A DNA stretch of 20,787 bases. Origin: Silene noctiflora (Eukaryota > Streptophyta > Magnoliopsida > Caryophyllales > Caryophyllaceae). Positions 1 through 8,490 of this stretch are shown one piece after another. The notes under the pieces were generated by a model, which did not search any database, had not been told where the DNA came from, and worked only from the letters and a program-made list of their open reading frames with translations. Numbering within the stretch: the first letter of the stretch is position 1; each line of letters opens with the position of its first letter. The stretch covers positions 80,482-101,268 of the forward strand of contig VHZZ01002509.1 in assembly GCA_009801015.1 (NCBI GenBank). Direction: 5' to 3'. The position numbers and the translations under genes were made by a program.

Positions 1-1
1 G

Positions 2-7
2 TTTATT
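2..7 (-). terminator. candidate poly(A) signal AATAAA of the JIP-like gene
   Basis: TTTATT on the plus strand reads AATAAA on the minus strand, about 155 bases past the stop codon of the leftward JIP-like gene. The cleavage site itself would lie just outside the window. The motif is common in AT-rich DNA, so the call rests on position only. Confidence 0.3.
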
Positions 8-161
8 TATAACAATAATGAACAATTTTTTTACAAAAATGGACTGTCTCACGACGTGGGACCATCTTATTCTAGATTATGTGTAGTTGTGTACGTTGTA
101 TAGTGTTTGAATGTTTGACAATCGTATTATCATTCGCTAACTTGGGCATTGTGATTCTCAC

Positions 162-605
162 TTATACCCGCTCCTCTAAAGTTGGAGTAGTAAATACTGG
201 AGCAGGAAATATCTTGGTTTGCATGCGGTCAAAAGCGATGGTCCATTTACGAGCAGTGGTGTCATCAGCATCGCCATCACCAAACACAAATCCGGCCGCA
301 GAGCCATCTTGGCCTTCATGGTAAAACATGCTCCTAGAATCATAGTTGTTCCAGTGAACGATTTGTGGAACTGGTCTATCTGCGTTCCAATCTCCGACCC
401 AACTCTTGGAATAAATCAAACGCATTTTGGTGTTCTCAACCTTGTGGTTATTAACAACGAAGCACGGTGTTCTAACTAAGCCTTGCTTCTTTGTGTCTTC
501 TGAAGTAGCTTCATCTTTCACCATCTCAATCAGCTTCTCCATAGCTGCTTTTTGCTCTTCATTCAGCTTCGCTGTCACTGATGCTGGGAGTTGAATTGCT
601 GCCAT
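162..605 (-). CDS. small jasmonate-induced-protein-like protein (JIP23-type), 147 aa
   Basis: This is an uninterrupted 147-residue reading frame. It starts in a good plant context (AAAATGGC) and ends in TAA at 162-164. The first 35 residues are a predicted helix rich in Lys, Glu and Ala. Residues 44-130 look like a compact beta-rich domain with many aromatic residues (VGDWNADRPVP, MFYHEGQDGSAAGFVFGDGD, KWTIAFDR). There is no signal peptide or membrane segment, so a cytosolic location is likely. The layout and the DW...RPVP / GSAAG(F/V)V pattern recall the 23-kDa jasmonate-induced-protein-like family, whose biochemical role is unknown. That assignment is from memory and only moderately secure. 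The frame is shorter than the roughly 200 residues of barley JIP23. A GT dinucleotide at the very end (GCGG/GTATAAGT) would allow a last intron, so the true C-terminus could differ. It is transcribed leftward, and its 3'UTR runs to the window edge. Confidence 0.55.
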   Translation of the reverse strand: MAAIQLPASVTAKLNEEQKAAMEKLIEMVKDEATSEDTKKQGLVRTPCFVVNNHKVENTKMRLIYSKSWVGDWNADRPVPQIVHWNNYDSRSMFYHEGQDGSAAGFVFGDGDADDTTARKWTIAFDRMQTKIFPAPVFTTPTLEERV

Positions 606-673
606 TTTTCTGCTGCCGCAAAAACCATTATGTTTCTATGTTACTGCACTTACAACTAAACGGAATAAAAAGT

Positions 674-736
674 ATGAATTCCATACGTTTGTTTAATATA
701 TGTTAGGTATAATTGAATCAAACATATGGAATTCAT
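674..736. repeat. imperfect hairpin, 21-base arms
   Basis: Arms 674-694 and 716-736 are reverse complements with two mismatches, separated by a 21-base AT-rich loop. Each arm contains ATGAATTCCATA. The hairpin lies 70-130 bases upstream of the JIP-like start codon, so it sits in that gene's promoter or leader. It could be a small MITE remnant. Confidence 0.6.
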
Positions 737-779
737 TTAAAAGGGAAGTACTCCATAAACAAGTAAATACCTTAGCTAC

Positions 780-1066
780 AGGAGATCAGAATTACTCTTT
801 GTTGGTGTTTCAGTGGAAAGAATGCTGCTTGATGTACTTGATACAGACCATGTTCAATCTCATATTTATAGTAGTCGAGGCCTATCTGTTGATATTGTCA
901 ATAAAGCATCTTCGAGAAGCAGCAGCTATCGTGGTAGTAGGAATGTAATCAAGAGAGGAGCTCAAGGCAGAGCTTCTGTAAGAGCAGTGCTAGTGTGAGG
1001 CCTAGCTTGAAAACAAGGGCATATGAAGCTTCTAATGCCATTGAAAATGTGCTGCTTAAGATTTGA
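780..1066 (+). pseudogene. broken coding remnant of an unrecognised plant gene
   Basis: After an acceptor-like CTACAG (776-781), one frame reads through to a TGA at 996-998. It contains RSELLFVGVSVERMLLDVL and SRGLSVDIVNKASSRSSSYR, with balanced, protein-like composition. The next frame then continues the same style of sequence (SVRPSLKTRAYEASNAIEN...) from about 992 to a TGA at 1064-1066. This looks like the last exon of a Ser/Arg-rich protein broken by a short insertion near 985-995. A plus-strand AATAAA near 1173 could be its old poly(A) signal. No start codon or upstream exons are visible, and the JIP-like gene occupies the DNA to the left. I do not recognise the family. It could instead be an unannotated terminal exon with a splice that I have misjudged. 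Confidence 0.35.
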
Positions 1067-1412
1067 GCCTAATTTTAGCTCGTATGAACTACTATCCTGT
1101 AATTTACTGTATGAATCATGAGCATTGAACATTACCTCATCTGCATCCGGCAACCGGAGATTAATAATTGAATAAAATTCATTTCAAAATTTCCAAGTCA
1201 AGATTTCATTCTTTTGTTTTGAATTATGGTGAAATGAAGCAAAATAGGTCACTAAATTAGCTCGCTTTTTTCGGTTATGATGTATCAATCATTTGATTCA
1301 ATACTCGACGCAATATTCAATCCTTGTCAGATAGGACACTTTTCTTCAGATTAATGTAATGCTTCACTGTGAAGCAGATCTCAGAACATCTCAATATAAT
1401 GAAACTACTTGG

Positions 1413-1530
1413 GTTTCACAGGATATTCATCAAATACACTATGTTACCATGCTATGCAGTAATGCAGATTCTATAAACATGAAACACAAGCCGGTACTGT
1501 ATGAAGTACATAGTTTCACAGGATATTCAT
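1413..1530. repeat. 18-base direct repeat, 100 bases apart
   Basis: GTTTCACAGGATATTCAT occurs identically at 1413-1430 and 1513-1530, in the spacer downstream of the AT-hook gene. Nothing else is recognisable in about 1180-1640 apart from AT-rich sequence. Confidence 0.6.
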
Positions 1531-1762
1531 AGCTAAAACCACAAATCGTTACTAAGATTAATAACACACAAGTAAAATAAAGGTTACAGTCATACAGTCA
1601 TTGAACAAGTTAGCATACATACTAAAAACATCACAAGTGCCGCAATTCCGTCTAGTATGACAGGTTAAATTATTAAACCACTGATTTGTGCAACTTCGTG
1701 CAGAAACCCTGCATTACATATCTCGAGAATGTACTGAGCATAAACTTCCAAAGGCGCAGACT

Positions 1763-3505
1763 TCATTTCCTGGATATCGTTTGTAGTCTTCTGCTTCTCC
1801 TGCAACCTCTCCCAGAATTGAATCCCTTGTTCAAATTCTTTGGTGGCCTGCCAATGGTGCTTTTGCAACCTCTCTCAGAATCAAATCCCTTGTTCCAATT
1901 CTTTGGCGGCCTGCCTCTTTTTCCATAGCCACCATTCTTAGGCAGCCTGCCTTTTTGTCGATAGCTGTCATTCTTAGGCTCCGAGCCTACTCCCACAATC
2001 ATTCCCTTTTGTGGCCTCCCTCGTTTGCTATTGTCACCTTTCTCAGATCTGCCAGATAACTTAAGGTTACTAGGCCCTCGCAAATACATTTCATCCCCAT
2101 CTTCAACATCTTCAAACTGTGGCCGCTTGCCTCTTTCTCTATTGCCACCATTCTCAGATTTGCGCAATGGCCCAACTAGATCATTCTCTGACTGGGACTT
2201 GGACTCGGACTCGGTTTCTACGATGATCTTTGTAGGCGGCCTGCCTCTCTTTTGGTAGCCGCCATTCATAGGCTTAACATCATTCTCAGGCTCGGAGTCT
2301 ACTCCCACATTCATTCCCTTTGGCGGCCTCCCTCGTTTTCTATTTCCAGCATTCCCACATCCGCCGGATAATCCATGGCTACGAAGCCATTCCAAATACA
2401 GTTCATCCCCATCGTTAATATCCTCAAAGTGAGGCAGCCTCCCTCTTTTTCTATTGCTGCCATTCTCAGATTTGTGCAATGCCCCAACTAGGTCATTCTT
2501 TGACTGGGACTGGGACTCAGACTCAGCCTCGGTTTCTACAATGGTCTTTTTAGGCGGCCTGCCTGTCTTTCGGTAGCCGGCATTCATAGGCTTAAGCTGA
2601 TTTTCAGGCTTGGAGTCTACTCCCAAATTCATTCCCTTTGGCGGCCTCCCTCGTTTTCTATTTCCACCATTCTCGCGATCACATCTGCCGGATAACTCAA
2701 GGTTACGAAGCCATTTCAAATATAGTTCATCCCCATCATTGATATCCTCAAAGTGAGACAGCCTTCCTTTTTTTCTATTGCCACCATACTCAGATTTGGC
2801 AAATTCTCCAATCGAGTCTTTCTCTGCCTCGGACTCAGAGCCGATTACTTCAATTGTATTCTTAGGCGGCCTGCCTCTTTTTTTGGTAGCACCACTCTTA
2901 GAATTCAGGCGACAGGGTAATGGCGATGATTGAGTGAATGAACCATTCCTGGAACAATAATGGTTATCAGATATAGCCCTATCGTCCGCCTCATACGCAA
3001 ATCCCAGACTCCTATTCTTTCGTGGCCGGCCTCTTTTTCTTTTGCCAACATTCACAGAACTGCCGAAAATCTCAGCATTCCCCCCTTGGATGATGCTGAT
3101 GCTGCTGCTGCTGCTGCTACCATGGTGGCAGCTAAGAAATTGCAAATACTCGTCATCGAATTCATCACTACTTTGAATTTCTTCATCGATCCCAGCTCTA
3201 CTTTGGATATCTTCATCCAAAAACCTCTCATTTATCTTCTTAGCTTTAGCCTTCCTTTTCGACTTGCCTTCATTCTCCGAGACAAATGAGGACTCTGAAG
3301 AGTCTGAACAACAAACAGTATGCATTTCAGCCTCGTCCACCCTTAAATCTTCATCACTCACATTATCATCATCTTCCGAAGATTGCATGGGAGATGAGCA
3401 CTGTCCATCACTAGAACCACCACTACTACCTTCAGAACCAACGTACTTCGATGAAGATTGGTTGTTGGCAGAGGCACCCATAAATGAAATACGTAAAGAA
3501 TTCAC
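1763..3505 (-). CDS. AT-hook repeat protein, 580 aa, putative chromatin-associated DNA-binding protein
   Basis: This is one uninterrupted frame of 580 residues. The start at 3505 (MNSL) is followed by a second in-frame Met at 3481 (MGAS) that is equally plausible. Residues 11-75 are Ser/acidic-rich. Residues 81-90 are a Lys/Arg cluster that could act as a nuclear localisation signal, and 129-135 is a polyserine tract. AT-hook cores (GRP flanked by basic residues) lie near residues 155-163, 208-215, 283-290, 312-319, 389-396, 418-426, 493-500, 528-535 and 550-556, with degenerate copies (GRLS, GRLP, GKRP) near 246, 355 and 459. AT-hooks bind the minor groove of AT-rich DNA, so a nuclear architectural or regulatory role is inferred. 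There is no PPC/DUF296 domain, so it is not an AHL protein. Between hooks an acidic module, FED(I/V)xDGDE(L/M)YL, occurs three times. The C-terminus is basic (RRSRR). Upstream or 3' introns cannot be excluded. Specific function unknown. Confidence 0.75.
   Translation of the reverse strand: MNSLRISFMGASANNQSSSKYVGSEGSSGGSSDGQCSSPMQSSEDDDNVSDEDLRVDEAEMHTVCCSDSSESSFVSENEGKSKRKAKAKKINERFLDEDIQSRAGIDEEIQSSDEFDDEYLQFLSCHHGSSSSSSISIIQGGNAEIFGSSVNVGKRKRGRPRKNRSLGFAYEADDRAISDNHYCSRNGSFTQSSPLPCRLNSKSGATKKRGRPPKNTIEVIGSESEAEKDSIGEFAKSEYGGNRKKGRLSHFEDINDGDELYLKWLRNLELSGRCDRENGGNRKRGRPPKGMNLGVDSKPENQLKPMNAGYRKTGRPPKKTIVETEAESESQSQSKNDLVGALHKSENGSNRKRGRLPHFEDINDGDELYLEWLRSHGLSGGCGNAGNRKRGRPPKGMNVGVDSEPENDVKPMNGGYQKRGRPPTKIIVETESESKSQSENDLVGPLRKSENGGNRERGKRPQFEDVEDGDEMYLRGPSNLKLSGRSEKGDNSKRGRPQKGMIVGVGSEPKNDSYRQKGRLPKNGGYGKRGRPPKNWNKGFDSERGCKSTIGRPPKNLNKGFNSGRGCRRSRRLQTISRK
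1790..1915 (-). repeat. coding tandem repeat, two 63-base units
   Basis: Residues 531-551 and 552-572 of the AT-hook protein are adjacent 21-residue copies beginning GRPPKN(W/L)NKGF. The DNA units are 1853-1915 and 1790-1852. The second has lost the basic residues before GRP and ends in an Arg-rich tail. Confidence 0.8.
1898..2794 (-). repeat. coding tandem repeat, three units of about 105 codons
   Basis: Within the AT-hook protein, residues 238-345, 346-449 and 450 to about 536 are successive copies of one unit. Each runs: SE(N/Y)GxNR-KGR, the FEDINDGDELYL module, LSG, an AT-hook with GMNxGVDSEP, a second AT-hook, and an acidic Ser/Glu stretch ending NDLVGxLxK. Unit lengths are 108, 104 and about 87 residues, the last being most diverged. 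DNA copies are at 2471-2794, 2159-2470 and 1898-2158. A partial earlier unit (residues 203-237) precedes them. The array suggests growth by unequal crossing-over. Confidence 0.85.
3084..3121. repeat. trinucleotide microsatellite encoding polyserine
   Basis: A run of GAT/GCT triplets on the plus strand (AGC/ATC on the minus strand) encodes the SSSSSSISI tract of the AT-hook protein. Such tracts usually vary in length between individuals. Confidence 0.7.
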
Positions 3506-3819
3506 TGGAACGGGGGAGAGTCTCGAATATTTAGCAATGCTAATAACCTAGATCTCACTCTAGTTTATAAAGTTCTACTAGTACAAAATAATGAAAGTTG
3601 TAACCCAAATGAGTATGACATAACAAAATTTTCAAGTACTGACATGAAACTAAATAAGCTTGAGAAAAAAGCATACCAAGGTTATGCCATAAACTGAATT
3701 TCGGCCATGATTTGATGCTGTTTGTGAGAGGAAGAAAGAGTTTTGGTAAAGTGTAAATGTGTAATGAATATAAACATAGAAAGAGAAACATGGATACTCC
3801 TACTATTTTGACCAAGTAC

Positions 3820-4310
3820 AGATAAACTTAGAGCATTCATTAAAAGGCTAACTGACATTGTACCACTATACTTTGATGCTATACAAACGCAACGGCAAAT
3901 GCATGTTGTAGGTAAAACTTTTCAAAGTTTTAAGACTCTGCCACATCAGCTTTCCATTAACTTTTATTATTTCTTTATTGTTCAGATTTATCTCAGACTC
4001 ACCTCAGACTTTATACATTATCCGTCAGACTCACCTTAAACTCTACTTTTCTACTTTCCACTTTACTTACTTTTTTTTTTTCAAAAAAAAAAATACCACA
4101 TGGTATCTATTAATTGGATACTTTCCACTCATGGTGGGGTCAAGACTCACCTAAAGTCTTAAGTTGAGTCTAGGTTTTCCAAGACTCAACTTAAGACTTT
4201 GTCAAGACTTTTGTAGATTATTGGTAGTCTTGTGTGAGTCTTGTTTAAGACTTACCAAAGTCTTGTCTCAAGACTACCAATAATCTTACCCTAAACTCTT
4301 AAAGTTCTCG
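3820..4310. mobile_element. palindromic, AAGACT-rich foldback/MITE-like block
   Basis: There are two near neighbouring stem-loops. One has perfect 19-base arms at 4153-4171 and 4182-4200, the other perfect 18-base arms at 4215-4232 and 4269-4286. The motif AAGACT/AGTCTT recurs through 3920-4290. Adjacent are mirrored homopolymers (T-run then A-run near 4069-4091). No open frame or convincing target duplication is visible, so the outer limits are approximate. A non-autonomous DNA element or a nest of them is the likeliest explanation. Confidence 0.45.
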
Positions 4311-4589
4311 CTCTTTATTTTTCAGCTTCATTCAGCCGAGTTTAGCTATAATTAAATTGAATAGAGCTAAAGTAACTCAACTAACAGTTAATTTGTGGAA
4401 AGATGAGTGAAACTGAGCTGAACTGACTTGTTTTGTCTATTTTTTTTTACTAAACGATGTAAAACGAATCGATTTTTAGAAAAATAAAAAAGGGAAGAGG
4501 TGGAGCCAACAAAAGATTAGTTCAACATAGCAAATACGAAATCAATTAAGCACACATTTGATAAGTGGGAAACGAAATGGAAAACAATT

Positions 4590-4596
4590 AAAAAAA
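4590..4596 (-). terminator. RNA polymerase III terminator of tRNA-Tyr
   Basis: Seven T residues on the minus strand immediately follow the tRNA 3' end, a standard Pol III stop signal. Confidence 0.9.
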
Positions 4597-4680
4597 TCCG
4601 ACCTACCGGATTCGAACCAGTGACCTAAGGATATCTGCACCTACTACAGTCCTCCGCTCTACCAACTGAGCTAAGGTCGG
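4597..4680 (-). tRNA. tRNA-Tyr (anticodon GUA) with 11-base intron
   Basis: The reverse strand folds as a complete tRNA: acceptor stem CCGACCT/AGGTCGG, D arm with TAGCTCAGTTGG (box A), anticodon stem GAGGA/TCCTT, and T arm with GGTTCGAATCC (box B, 4608-4618). The anticodon GTA is at 4645-4647. The 84 bases exceed the mature 73 by 11, which fits the canonical intron one base 3' of the anticodon found in nuclear plant tRNA-Tyr genes. The discriminator base is A and CCA is not encoded, as expected for a nuclear gene. It supplies tyrosine in cytosolic translation. A CAA lies 4-6 bases upstream, the usual plant tRNA start context. Confidence 0.96.
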
Positions 4681-5190
4681 TTATTGATAATTCTGCCATA
4701 ATGTTATAATTATCGGCTTCTAATAGTAGGTGTTTCATTTTATTTTTCCAACCGCGACATCATTCTGCTTTTTTTGTGACAAATTAAATTAGGCGGTTCA
4801 TTTTGTGATAGGTTTAGTTCATCAATATCGAATTATTATGTATACGTATCTACCAAAATAATTGAGTTATTCAACTCGTAATTACTAAAGTAATCTATGA
4901 GTACTTAAATTAACGGATAAAATATTGTTTTAACTTAATCATAGATTTTGATTTCGAGCTTTGTATACGCAACCGTGTCAAAACTCATTGACACCCTGGT
5001 GGCCTTATGGTACTAGTACTACTTGGTTTAAATTCAAATAAAACCGAATGCTACCCATAAAAAAAAAAGTGTAATTACTAGATTGTGTACTAAATATCAC
5101 CACACAAGGTAACAACAATTTACTTTATTTACCCCTTTCCAATTGAAGATTTTTATAAAATTATGAGTATAAAATGAACACCATAAACGG
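4681..5190. other. AT-rich spacer without recognised features
   Basis: This lies between the tRNA and the leader region of the BORCS8-like gene. It is strongly AT-rich with short A-runs; I see no frame, RNA or transposon end. Confidence 0.5.
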
Positions 5191-5199
5191 GACCTAAAT

Positions 5200-5484
5200 C
5201 AATTCGGGCTTTGCAGTCTAGCCTTGCTTTTCTCGTGCTGAATCCCAACGAAATTTGTCATCTGTAACGGCAATTTCATCAATTATAAGGTACTGCTATT
5301 AACAATCGTCTACCTCCATATTTATCCTATCAAAATTGGCCATATTTCCCTTCATTTTTGTACCTTGTATTTATTTATCTTACAATTATCTTTGGCATCC
5401 CAGCAAATGTTCTTCATTCATCTACTTTATGTTGATTTGCTTCAACCACAATTGGGACAAGGGGTCTAAAATTCTCAATTTCAG
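5200..5484 (+). promoter_or_regulatory. candidate 5'UTR exon of the BORCS8-like gene
   Basis: This is a non-coding, pyrimidine-rich stretch. It ends at a strong donor, TTTCAG/GTACTA, with GT at 5485-5486, and an alternative donor AAG/GTACTG is at 5290. Splicing from either to the AG at 8487 or 8490, just before the ATG at 8491, would give a 5'UTR intron of about 3 kb. Inferred from splice-site quality and position only. Confidence 0.3.
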
Positions 5485-5674
5485 GTACTAATTTCAATAT
5501 TTTTGGTAATTGGGTATTTTTCAATTATTAATTTTGCAATTGAATTTCTAATTGATTGTTAATTTATCGTTGTTTAGGATGTTTAGTTATTACAGCTATG
5601 TTGTTTGATTACTGGGTTCTCTTAGTGTAGACTAGCATGAATGCTACCCCCTTTTCGTCGAATTTGTATTGTTA

Positions 5675-5758
5675 CTCCCTCCGTCCCAATCATTTGCTTA
5701 CCTATTTTATTCTTTCCGAGGGAGGGGTATTTTAAACAAATGATTCGGACTGAGTGAG
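5675..5758. mobile_element. Stowaway-type MITE, 84 bp
   Basis: Flanked by TA dinucleotides (5673-5674 and 5759-5760). The left end is CTCCCTCCGTCCCAATCATT, the signature terminal repeat of Tc1/mariner-derived Stowaway MITEs. The right end is the diverged reverse complement (CAAATGATTCGGACTGAGTG). It is far too short to code; it would have been mobilised in trans by a mariner transposase. Confidence 0.85.
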
Positions 5759-6016
5759 TATGTTATAGGGCTAATTTTTAATTATTGACATTTGGTGAGT
5801 TTTATGGTTTCCTGTGGGTTGTATGAAATTTTGATCTTTTCTTTTCATTTGTATTTTTGGGTTTAGATATTTTGAGTGATTAGTAGTATCGAACTAGTGA
5901 CGTTCATAGATATCATGTTCGCGCCCCCCAATGCCTCGTAGCAAAGGAATTAGCAAAGTTTTTGAAAGGCGTAATCTTTTCCATGAAAGCCAGGGTGTAT
6001 AGGTATGTTTTTTGAC

Positions 6017-6154
6017 ATGACAGTGTATAAGTATGTTTTTTGGGCAATGTGGATTTGACTCGATACCATCCGTTAACGCTTTGCCCTTGAAGATGGATAA
6101 ATGGTACTGAAAGAATTTGAAATGACAGTGTATAAGTATGTTTTTTGGGCAATG
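6017..6154. repeat. 33-base exact direct repeat with a third partial copy
   Basis: Identical 33-base copies starting ATGACAGTGTATAAG lie at 6017-6049 and 6122-6154. A partial, slightly diverged copy (GTGTATAGGTATGTTTTTTG) precedes them at 5995-6014. Spacing is 105 bases between the exact copies. Confidence 0.8.
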
Positions 6155-6463
6155 AGGGTGTTCCTTTTGTCTTTGGCTTAATGGATAAGCATGTGATTGT
6201 TATCGCAATATGCGGTAGAGTTGTGGAGGCACTTAGAGGCGTGTGCTGGGATAGTTAATATTCGGATATTTAACCATTTATTCTGATACAAAAGGAGAGG
6301 AGGCGGGGAGGGAATTAGTGTAATTTTCCTTCCAAATCTTTCTCAAATTGAAAGAATTTTGATGTGGCTTCTATGATTCAGTTTTGTTAACGAAACAAAG
6401 GAAATTGTTTCTCTTCCTATCCTTCCAAATACCTCTGTCGAGATGAAGGGTAATAGTTTTATT

Positions 6464-6985
6464 GAGAAAGATTGAGGATATTGTTTCCTGTCAAATGTGG
6501 TGAAATGAAATACCCAGAGTTATCTCACACTACGTAAGTTCAGCAATTATTGTTTTTTCCCCATGAATTTGAGGGTTTTGTTTTGTTCTCAATTTTGAGG
6601 TAGCTGATTGCAGGTTGATGGGGGGGCTGACTTTCTTGAGGAGGGGTCAATTTTGTCTGTCTAGGAAATAAAATGCTCAAATGCAAGCTACTAATTCTAT
6701 TTACCATGTTACCGACGTCACATAGCAAAGTCATTGAGTGGTGCTACTTATGTTTCAAAACTCACCATCATGAATACCTGTCTTAGTGGCTCCCTTAACA
6801 CCCCAAAAAAAATATTCAGCTTGTTGAGAATTGACGCGCAGGAAGATATCATGATAAAGGACTATAAACACTAGTATATCAACCAGTTATAGCAAATAAG
6901 GGTGCAGGTAGTTATAATCGAGTTCAATGGAAGTTGATGGTTGGAATTTTAATGAATAGTATGGAGAAAGATTAAGGATATTGTT
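6464..6985. repeat. diverged duplication spaced by 500 bases
   Basis: GAGAAAGATT(G/A)AGGATATTGTT occurs at 6464-6485 and 6964-6985, exactly 500 bases apart. A looser match around TTGCAG(G/A)TTG plus a G-rich run follows each (near 6608 and 7076). This suggests an old tandem duplication of about 500 bp. Confidence 0.4.
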
Positions 6986-8490
6986 GTTTGTTGAAGGGGT
7001 CAAAATGAGAGGCATAGTTGCTTCCCACTAGTTAAGCAGTTAAGTCCTCATGTATTAGCTTGACTTTAAGGTTGGTTGCAGATTGTCGGTGGGTGGGTTG
7101 TTCTAGAGATGACGGTTCCTTCATGTGATAACTGAAATGGGTTAAAGTAGAATCAAGACTCTGAATCACTCCTTTGCGACTAGGGACTGGAATGTCTCTC
7201 ATCTTATTCAGCAAAAGCAAAGACTCTGACCTTGCTCCTCGGAAGTTGTGGATGTGGCTTATGGGTAAAGGCGTAAAATTATGTGGGTTCTCCCTGGAAA
7301 CTTGCTCTAGAAATGTATTATGTGAAATGCTTTGAAATTTACTTGATGCAATGGTAGGACTCGTAGGAGTACTGCAACTTTCTTACATGTGTAACATAGT
7401 AGATACGCGCGTAATTTTAGCATAGAATCTATTGAAGATATTATTCTCAAACTTCTTTCGTATAAATTAGACAATCAATGTTCAAAAATCAAATGATGAC
7501 TCCGTTTTTCTGAATTCACCAATTGGTTTTTATATTAAAACCCAAGAAGCGGGGATGCCACTTGATAACTATATAGCAGTTGATTGTAAAGTGTGGAGGT
7601 TAGTTTAAAAAGTGCATCTTAGTTTGCGCTTACACCCAAAGTTCACTGAGGCACTTGCAAAAACGTCTCGGTGCGACTTGTAGATAAGGCGCAGATAGCA
7701 AGATGCACAAGTATGGATTTTTATCTCTTTCTTTCTTCTAGTATCTTTTCGTCCCCCTCTCTTTGCCATATTGTCCCTAGTGTTAGACTTCTTCACATGT
7801 GAGCCCTCCTAAAAATTCAAAAACAATATGGTTCCACAAATTTATATTTTGGAAATACAATTTTTTCTGGGAAAAAATAGTGCGTCATGTGTTATGAGAT
7901 ATTAGGCAAAACAACAGAAAAGGAATTATAAATTTGACAGAAATCCACTCTCATACCATGTTCTTCATTGTTGAAACTTGAATGGGTTCATGTGAAGTAA
8001 TCTTAGTGGAAAGTGGAGATTGAATGAAGTAAGCATAACGTCTTTTTGATTGCTCAAAAATTTATGTTTCGAGCATCATTGGGTTGCCGATCATGTAAGA
8101 AAGTACAAGCTATGAGATTGCAGGAACAAGCTGAGAGCCAAATACGTTATACTGGGTTTTGAAATTTTGATATAACACAAATTCTCAAAGAGATGTTCTT
8201 TAAACAAGTTTCTGTGAGGCGCTCTAATCTATAGTTCATTTTGGAGTTGTATATGAGTCAAATTTTTAATAAATGACCGTGTCTCACAATTTTAATAGGC
8301 AAGTCCGTCATAAGAGGCTAATTAAAAACATACTGATACACAAGCTATGGTTGGATGTGGGCTTCTAGATTCTCTTCTATTTTCATGAATTCTTGAAGTA
8401 TAAACATATGTCCGAATTTCCTGCCTCAGTGCGGCAACATTTTAACTTCAGCTACATTGTAACTGTGTGACATTTTTGTATTTGTAGTAG

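Larger units (their letters stand above)
5485..8490 (+). other. putative 5'UTR intron or intergenic spacer
   Basis: About 3 kb with no conserved frame. It holds a Stowaway MITE, the 33-base repeats near 6.0-6.15 kb, a diverged 500-base-spaced duplication, and a weak inverted repeat near 7611-7715 (arms resembling GTGCATCTT/AAGATGCAC). The 3' end, TTTTTGTATTTGTAG, is a good polypyrimidine tract and acceptor next to the start codon. Confidence 0.35.

Noticed and set aside
219-479. Plus-strand frame opposite the JIP-like gene
   Set aside because: It is the antisense of a better-supported frame and has no domain signature.
962-1153. Minus-strand frame over the broken plus-strand remnant
   Set aside because: The plus strand has the more protein-like sequence; the minus frame is its shadow.
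3555-3815. 86-codon minus-strand frame just upstream of the AT-hook gene
   Set aside because: Hydrophobic composition is typical of random AT-rich DNA; no link by splice sites to the AT-hook frame is compelling.
4066-4092. Mirrored T-run and A-run
   Set aside because: Simple homopolymers; no evidence of a tail or terminator for a defined gene.
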